Notes under the pieces: generated by a model
What the model was told of the DNA's origin: nothing
Seen by the model: only the letters and a program-made list of their open reading frames with translations
Databases searched by the model: none
Position numbers and translations under genes: made by a program
Assembly (NCBI GenBank): GCA_029204225.1
Contig: MU831857.1
Span: 1 to 36,230 of the forward strand
DNA: 36,230 nucleotides
Reading direction: 5' to 3'
From: Diphasiastrum complanatum
Taxonomy: Eukaryota; Streptophyta; Lycopodiopsida; Lycopodiales; Lycopodiaceae
Shown: positions 31,138-36,230 of the stretch, piece by piece
Layout of the letters: the number at the start of each line of letters is the position of its first letter
Position numbering within the stretch: position 1 is the first letter of the stretch

Positions 31138-31464
31138 CTACCTCTCAAATCCAATAGCACTGAGCTCTCGGTTTTGCTCAATGTCAAGTGTTTGCTCATC
31201 ATGTATTTGTATGCATGCCTGCCAGCGCCGAGGTCTGTCTATTGGCGGCAGTAATCGATCGTAAGTGGCTTCAACCCTTTGTAGCTGCTCCTGCAGCCTT
31301 ACAAACTCTTGCCGGATTTCTCGGATTTCCTGCCTTACAAACTCTTGGATTTCTCGGATTTCCTGCCGCATCTGCTCAATCCCCTCAATTCCCATATGCA
31401 TTTCTCGGACTTCCTGCAGCATGTGCTTTTGTTTCATTCTGATAATTCGGACTTCCTGCAGCAT
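31138..31464 (-). CDS. Small coiled-coil protein, unrecognised
   Basis: 108 residues from ATG 31464, with a stop four codons upstream of it. Residues 1-75 are a strong coiled coil: repeats of (M/R)LQEVR..., RQEIREIQEF and RQEFVRLQEQL in heptad spacing, built partly from an imperfect tandem duplication of 33-36 bp in the DNA (about 31306-31375). The end (LPPIDRPRRW, then a polar tail) is non-helical. A CT microsatellite lies just upstream, where plant 5' UTRs often carry GA/CT tracts. It may be a complete small gene or a first exon. No retroelement motif. The plus-strand ORFs at 31188-31605 are shadows of this repeat. Function unknown. Confidence 0.45.
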   Translation of the reverse strand: MLQEVRIIRMKQKHMLQEVREMHMGIEGIEQMRQEIREIQEFVRQEIREIRQEFVRLQEQLQRVEATYDRLLPPIDRPRRWQACIQIHDEQTLDIEQNRELSAIGFER

Positions 31465-31493
31465 TTGCTTTATTCGCTACTACCATCAATAAC

Positions 31494-31496
<3 letters not shown>

Positions 31497-31546
<50 letters not shown>
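31497..31546. repeat. (CT)n microsatellite, about 50 bp
   Basis: Pure CT tract 33 bp upstream of the start codon of the coiled-coil ORF on the minus strand (GA on that strand). It is not part of either gypsy LTR copy. Confidence 0.96.
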
Positions 31547-31548
<2 letters not shown>

Positions 31549-33289
31549 CATATTTATATATCCATTTCCATGCAAGAGTTATATATCACTATTGCCAAGT
31601 CATGAGATTTTCTTTCTATTTTGGAGCACCTCCAAAAGGGTAATGTCATGTAAAATTAGAACCAAAACCAAAAACTTTTTTAAGCATTTCTATCATAATT
31701 TTCTAGTGGACTTTGTTATAGTGGAATGTGCATGTGTACATGCAATGACGGGCTACATAGAGCATGCGCATTCCACACATGTCACATCACATTCCACACA
31801 TTCAGAGTGATCCACTATAATTGAAGACTTGAACTACATTTATTTTTGGGCATATTGAGACTTGTAATTTGAATGATTGTATGTTATGAATGGGTTTGCT
31901 TGCTTATTTGTCAATCATGTCCAAGCCAGGGTGAGGACGAACTATCGAACCTCAGCTACTCGAGCATGAAGTTTTTCAAACTATCACGATCCACCACCAC
32001 CATGCAACGTTAACAGAAACGTATTTAAATGGATGCTTAGCTTAAACTTAGCTAATCAATCTTGTAATCTATTCCAGCATGACATATGCATTGAATCAGA
32101 GACAAAGATATACACAGATATAGAGAATCTTGAACGCAACACTCAATGAGGTGTGTATTAAGAAAGTAAGACAGTTCTCGGCCAGACATTGCTTATAGCT
32201 AGTTCCATTCGTGACAAGAGAACACCTCTCTCACACCGATGCGTTGATCTGGAAAACAGACAATGCTCAAAAATGAACTTCTAATATACACTCGATTTTT
32301 GATAATGTGGACGAGTTACATCTTCTCTGCTCAATGTGCAAACTTTGAATGTTGTGATGCTTGTTCAATTTTTTAGTAGATATGTTTCCGCTGTCATTAG
32401 ACATTATCTGCTGTTTCGTAAACTCATTGTCAAATTAGCAAGATCTATTTGTAGTTCAGAAGATGATTGATCTCGGCTTGAGGCAGTAGCCTTAATCTGA
32501 CAGATCGGCTCCATCTGAGCTCCAACTGGAAACGTCGCCTAATCAAGAACACGCGGATCCCCGCAGAGCAACCCGATTGTTCAACACTTTGTTTTCCCAA
32601 CAATTTTGACTCCATTGTTCTTGAGTTCAATCAAAGCTAGTCTATTGATCTCTATGCACTTGAAATGCCTTAGCAACATCCACTAAAAATAACAAACAAA
32701 ACTATTTTAAATAAAATAGGAGTATTAGTTTAAACATTTGAAATTGATTGCAAAAAAAGAAATATATGTTTTATAATTCAAAATTACAGCCACTTGCCTA
32801 TTTGATTCTTACCTTTTTTATTCTTAATTTTTGCAACCCATTTGGCAGTTTTCAAAAGTTCTTTAGTAGAAGAACATATTGTCATTTGCGATTTCTTGAA
32901 AAAAATTCCTAGACCAAAATCCTTTATCTAAATCTTGATGAGATACAAGTAGTTTAAAGATGCCACATTTTTTTGTTATGGAGATTTTCTTGGACATCAA
33001 GAATATTTTCAATTTTGTAAACTTGTCTAGAAACAAAAAATTGCCAAATTTTCACCATGCATATTTAAAAAGTGTTTAAAGCAAGTTGTTGTATTCAAAG
33101 CATCTAGAAGCACAATTTGTTCTTGTAGAGACTCTTGTATTGTTGGATCCTTTTCTAGTTTGACATGCATTCTATCAAGTCTAAACTTTCTAATTGCATA
33201 AATGAGTTTGTGAGCCTTTTAATAGAGACTTATGTTGTGCTTAAGAAATCTAAAAGAATCTTTGATTTGCTAAGTACGGAATGAGCTCC
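31547..33289. other. Long stretch without a recognisable gene
   Basis: No frame above about 75 codons and no retroelement motif. The patch at about 32455-32610 is GC-richer (open on the minus strand for 61 codons, MNSRTMESKLLG) but shows no family features. 31720-31800 has repeated CATTCCACACAT. The remainder is AT-rich. Confidence 0.5.
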
Positions 33290-33440
33290 AAAAAGAGCAT
33301 ATACATATAAATTTGAAGCTCATTATGGTTTGAGCTATTTTCACACATGTGAGGGTGCCATGTGGTCAGTCCTTTAGCTCTCCAAAATCCATTTTAATCT
33401 ATTATGGTCCAATTTGATTGTATCTCTCAAGAAAATCAAG
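33290..33440 (-). repeat. Possible copia LTR fragment
   Basis: On the minus strand GGCACCCTCACATGTGTGA and the following ATGAGCTTC...TATATGTATATG resemble AGCACCCTCACACATGTGA...TGAGCTCTC...TGTATATATAG in the LTR at 35467-36216. Short and diverged. Confidence 0.35.
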
Positions 33441-33514
33441 ATTTGAGGAGATAGATTTCTATCTTAATGAAACTCGACAAATGACCTCTCCTAGACATAA
33501 GATTAAGTACTAGC

Positions 33515-33610
33515 CTACCTAGGCAATTCCATCCTTATTTTCCAAGTTGCAAAGTTTGTCGAGTTGAGCCTATAATTGCATTTCAACATGATTCCATTGT
33601 TTGTAGCCAT
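33515..33610 (-). pseudogene. gag: Copia gag start fragment
   Basis: 31 codons from ATG 33610 (MATNNGIMLKCNYRLNSTN, then TWKIRMELPR and a stop) correspond to the start of the gag at 12006 (MASNGGIMLETNDRL...). The rest of Gag is missing. Confidence 0.7.
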
Positions 33611-34100
33611 GATGCAAATGATTATTCCTTTGTTTTGGACCTATTCTAATGCACTAATATGTCACTCTCCTCTCAACAAATGAAGATAAAGTGAAATTAC
33701 ATAGATTTAGAACCTCTCAATACTAATCTCTTTGTAACTAATTGACTAGCATATAGGATCTTGAAGAAACTTAATCAACATATGATCCTCATAAACAAAT
33801 GACTTAATCAAGCTATTATTTGTATTTTTTTGAATATATTCTTGTAACCATTAATATTCAGGTTTATACCATAACCATATAGTCCCATGATCCTTGAAGG
33901 AGCAAAATAATAATGAAATACTTTAAGATGTAAAGCTCTAAAATTTTAGATAAAAATTGCTTGTATGAAATTGAAAATGAATTTGAGCAATATAGGTTAG
34001 GCATCTTTTTAATGAGGCGTCACCCTCTCATTGGTCTCTTTGGGTCTCAATTTAGATGAGATTAATAAAATTGTGTGATGATATTGAGTTTTGTTTCTAT
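33611..34100 (-). other. Copia leader remnant
   Basis: Contains CTCTCAACAAATGA(A/T)G(A/G)ATAA, CAACATATGATC and the AATGCAC start block in the same order as the leader at 12007-12400, so it is a second copy of that copia family's 5' region. No primer site or LTR end follows. Confidence 0.6.
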
Positions 34101-34164
34101 CCCAAATAGCCCACACCGAGACATTGTACTACATACTTCGATGCATATGTATGCACATGAAACT

Positions 34165-34555
34165 CTATGGACCAATTGGGTGGACATAATGTTGGTGCTG
34201 AGACCAATGCATCTTAAGCTTCTGAAAAGCTTGTAGGGCTTCCTCAGTCCAATGTGGTTCCATTGTGAGTTTGTAGATTGGCCGTGCTAACTCCGCAACA
34301 TCTAAAATGAAGATCCTGTAATAGTTGGCATGACCCATGAAATTGTAGACTCCGTGGATCATTCCGGGTGGTGGCAGATGACAATGATCCTTATCTTTGA
34401 CAGGTCCATGGCGATCTCATGTCTGGATACTATATGGTGAAGGATTAGGCCATGTGTCACCCAAAATTGGCACTTTTTTGGGTCCAGGGATATTTGATAT
34501 TCGCGGTATTTCTTTAGCACCTTTTCCAGATTGGATAATACCTTGGTGCCACATT
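34165..34555 (-). pseudogene. pol: Ty3/gypsy RT C-terminal fragment
   Basis: From about 34555 down: KVLSNLEKVLKKYREYQISL, DPKKCQFW, ILHHIVSRHEIAMDLSKI, then after a frame change GVYNFMGHANYYRIFI, ELARPIYKLTMEPHWTEEAL and AFQKLK. This is the thumb and connection of gypsy RT. The catalytic palm is absent: RT is joined directly to Gag codons at about 34553, within GGCACCAAGG. Confidence 0.88.
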
Positions 34556-34895
34556 GGGTGCCCCTTGATGATAAGAATAGGAGGTCTAATAAGGACTCCT
34601 CTTTTGCTGTATGATACGGGGGTTAAATGGGCAAAATGTCGTCTCGTGCGATGATGTGTTGCACAGATGGCAAAGCCTTTGGGTCAATTTTAGGTTCTGC
34701 TTTGGTATAGGACACTCGTTAGCTGTATGGTTCTGAGTGCAAACTAAGCACCATGCATTTTCTCGACGGAGATACTACAGTTGGTTTTATTCTGGTAGAT
34801 TTGGAATTGGTGCTACAGCTCCCTGCAAGGCCTTTAGTTTTTGATATGGCTCTCGACACTTCAAAATGTCACTCATTAGGGCATAGTTCACATGC
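34553..34895 (-). pseudogene. gag: Ty3/gypsy gag C-terminal fragment (second copy of 1.4-1.9 kb family)
   Basis: Matches 1480-1790 base for base in long runs, with the same two knuckles: CLVCTQNHTANEC (C-x2-C-x3-H-x4-C), then CHLCN with a decayed remainder. It ends on the left at the RT junction and on the right near 34895, where a copia linker begins. The plus-strand ORFs at 34397-34953 are chance. Confidence 0.85.
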
Positions 34896-35466
34896 TAACG
34901 ATCAAGAGACTTCCTTTCCCACGTTGATCTTCTCACTTCTCCTTGTGTGCTAGATCCTGGTTGATTTAGCTTTGCGTCTTTCATGATCTTTTCATACCAT
35001 TTTGGTATCTTAGATTCAGGTGATACACTATGTGGAGAGTATGTATCCCAAGGCTTGTCCAAGTGATGTCTCTTACTTCCAACCGGTTTCTCCTTTGTTG
35101 CTCCTATTGGCAAGTACCTTCCCCTAGGCTCTTGAATAGGAGGTGTCTTCTCATACTCGCCCTTTCGACTCTCATCTTCACGTGCATCATCTTGTGGAGC
35201 ATCTTCTTCATCTTCTTCTTCCAAAATTGTGGGAAGTCTTTTGATGCTTTCACCAATTGCATGGTCTTCATCTTCATACCTATGCATCTCATCAAAGATC
35301 ACATCTTTGCTTATGTGAGTCTTGTTCATTATAGGATCAAAACACATATACGCCTTCGTCCTCTCATCATAACCGACAAAGATACACTTGATTGCAAAAT
35401 TATGCTTGGCCAAGGCCAAATCTATGTATATAGGATGATTACACATGTGTGGAGCCTGTTCCCACA
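34895..35466 (-). pseudogene. pol: Ty1/copia pol linker (integrase end to RT)
   Basis: 190 open codons: AIKCIFVGYDERTKAYMCFD, NKTHISKDVIFDE, a very acidic stretch (EEEDEEDAPQDDAREDES) and STWERKSLDR. This is the region between integrase and RT of copia Pol. It begins exactly where a plus-strand LTR starts (35467) and ends at the gypsy gag fragment. The lack of stops suggests a younger insertion than its neighbours. The plus-strand ORF at 35030-35476 is its shadow. Confidence 0.85.
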
Positions 35467-36216
35467 TGTGAAATAAATGTACTTTTCATGTAGTACAATC
35501 ATATAGCTTGTACATATAGTTTAAGTCAAGTTCTATTGGCTAAAAAGGCCAAAGTCATGTTTTTTAGCCATATGCCACATGGCATCAATCTAGAGATTGC
35601 ATGAAGCCACATCATGAGATTAGGTGTCAAAACCCATGTGTAGAGGTTTGCTCACACGTGTGGAATAAGCTGAGGAAGTCGAATTTGCACTTCTAGAAGA
35701 ATTTGTCCTAGTTCTCCACATAGAAGAAAAATGGATCAAAAGTGTTCAAAATAGAAGGTTTTGTCCAAGTGTCAATTTTGCATGATGAATCATCACATGA
35801 CAAAGCACCCTCACACATGTGAGAGCAAAGGGATGATCAGTACCATGAGCTCTCACTTTTTGTATATATAGAGCCACATTTGGCCATAATAAAGAAGAAA
35901 CACCAATCTTGGTTTTGGAGGCAATTCTTGTCAATTTCATCATTTGTCTTGATTTTTTTTGATAGTTTTGGGTTCCTATCATATTGTACTTTGATTTCAG
36001 GCTGGATTCCGTACTCTGACAGGGTTTTATACTTGTGAAACCATCAAGTACAATTCCCTTTCATTTATGATTGTTCTTGTTAGATTTTCTCATCTAAATT
36101 TGATCTAGATTGATCTAAATCTTGTGTAGATTGATAGATCAATTGTATCTAACATCCAATCACTCTTGTGGATCATTTTAGGATCCATTCTTGGTCCAAT
36201 TTTGCAGATTTTCACA
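35467..36216 (+). repeat. Copia LTR, plus orientation, inserted in another copia
   Basis: 750 bp from TGTGAAAT to TTTTCACA, followed at once by the initiator tRNA-Met primer site, so it is the 5' LTR of an element whose body lies right of the window. Bases left of it (CCACA) are the expected target-duplication candidate. Palindromic CACACGTGTGG-like and CACACATGTGAG motifs occur near 35653 and 35812. Confidence 0.85.
35863..35871 (+). promoter_or_regulatory. TATA box of the copia LTR
   Basis: TATATATAG about 400 bp into the LTR, in TGTATATATAGAGCC, a strong plant-type TATA context. Transcription of the element would start roughly 30 bp downstream. Confidence 0.6.
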
Positions 36217-36228
36217 TGGTATCAGAGC
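36217..36228 (+). other. Copia primer-binding site (initiator tRNA-Met type)
   Basis: TGGTATCAGAGC directly after the LTR end, identical to the site at 13150-13161 on the other strand. It marks the 5' end of an element continuing beyond the window. Confidence 0.94.
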
Positions 36229-36230
36229 CA

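Noticed and set aside
31188-31605. Three overlapping plus-strand ORFs rich in Ser, Cys, Phe and Leu
   Set aside because: They are antisense readings of the coiled-coil repeat and of the CT tract; their repetitiveness comes from the heptad-coding DNA.
32445-32630. Minus-strand ORF of 61 residues in a GC-richer patch
   Set aside because: Too short, basic throughout, no recognisable motif and no supporting neighbour.
35030-35476. Plus-strand ORF of 148 residues with apparent membrane segments
   Set aside because: Antisense to the copia Pol linker; the acidic GAA/GAT-rich coding strand produces Phe/Ser/Ile-rich antisense.

Overview
The window looks like a gene-poor, repeat-rich stretch of a land-plant nuclear genome. 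Primer-binding sites complementary to plant initiator tRNA-Met sit behind Ty1/copia LTRs, and Tat/Athila-style sites (TGGCACCGTTGCC type) sit behind Ty3/gypsy LTRs. Short GT...AG introns can be proposed, the sequence is AT-rich, and long GA microsatellites are present. The species cannot be named from sequence alone. A possible fragment of an amino-DNA-methyltransferase would be compatible with an early-diverging plant such as a bryophyte, but that is weak inference. No rRNA, tRNA, CRISPR or prokaryotic-style operon was seen.

Layout. 1-1396: AT-rich, two weak unassigned open frames. 1397-4167: minus-strand gypsy gag, leader, primer site and LTR (copy A). 4168-5697: plus-strand copia pol remnant with polypurine tract and 3' LTR. 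5687-6290: plus-strand gypsy protease fragment. 6272-6523: minus-strand copia RT fragment. 6484-6856: two short repeat arrays. 7091-8705: plus-strand SWIM zinc-finger, probably transposase-derived pseudogene. 9089-13811: minus-strand copia element with LTR, primer site, long leader, gag and protease, then an unrecognised reading frame where integrase, RT and RNase H are expected. 13812-14584: GC-richer unclassified piece. 14585-18830: plus-strand gypsy with LTR, gag, RNase H and integrase, lacking protease and RT. 18830-20460: its 3' region plus a decayed unknown coding stretch. 20421-23726: minus-strand gypsy gag, leader and LTR (copy B of the 3.3-4.2 kb LTR). 23727-24780: plus-strand copia RT/RNase H. 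24843-25440: decayed unknown coding sequence, minus. 25690-26760: minus-strand gypsy gag and leader. 26993-27410: decayed unknown coding sequence, plus. 27753-29300: minus-strand copia RT/RNase H. 29568-30040: possible N4/N6 DNA-methylase fragment, plus. 31138-31464: small coiled-coil ORF, minus, below a CT repeat. 33290-34100: copia LTR/gag/leader scrap. 34165-34895: minus-strand gypsy RT fused to gag. 34895-35466: minus-strand copia pol linker, interrupted by a plus-strand copia LTR and primer site that run off the right edge.

The genes do not form a pathway. The window records repeated insertion, nesting and internal deletion of retroelements, with a few host-like or transposon-captured coding remnants between them. 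The parts most worth following up are the unknown 448-codon frame inside the copia element (9089-10432), the SWIM pseudogene with few disruptions, the possible methylase fragment, the coiled-coil ORF, a short CTTCGCCGA-like motif that recurs across gypsy leaders, and two long hairpins. All domain names come from reading motifs by eye; no search was run.
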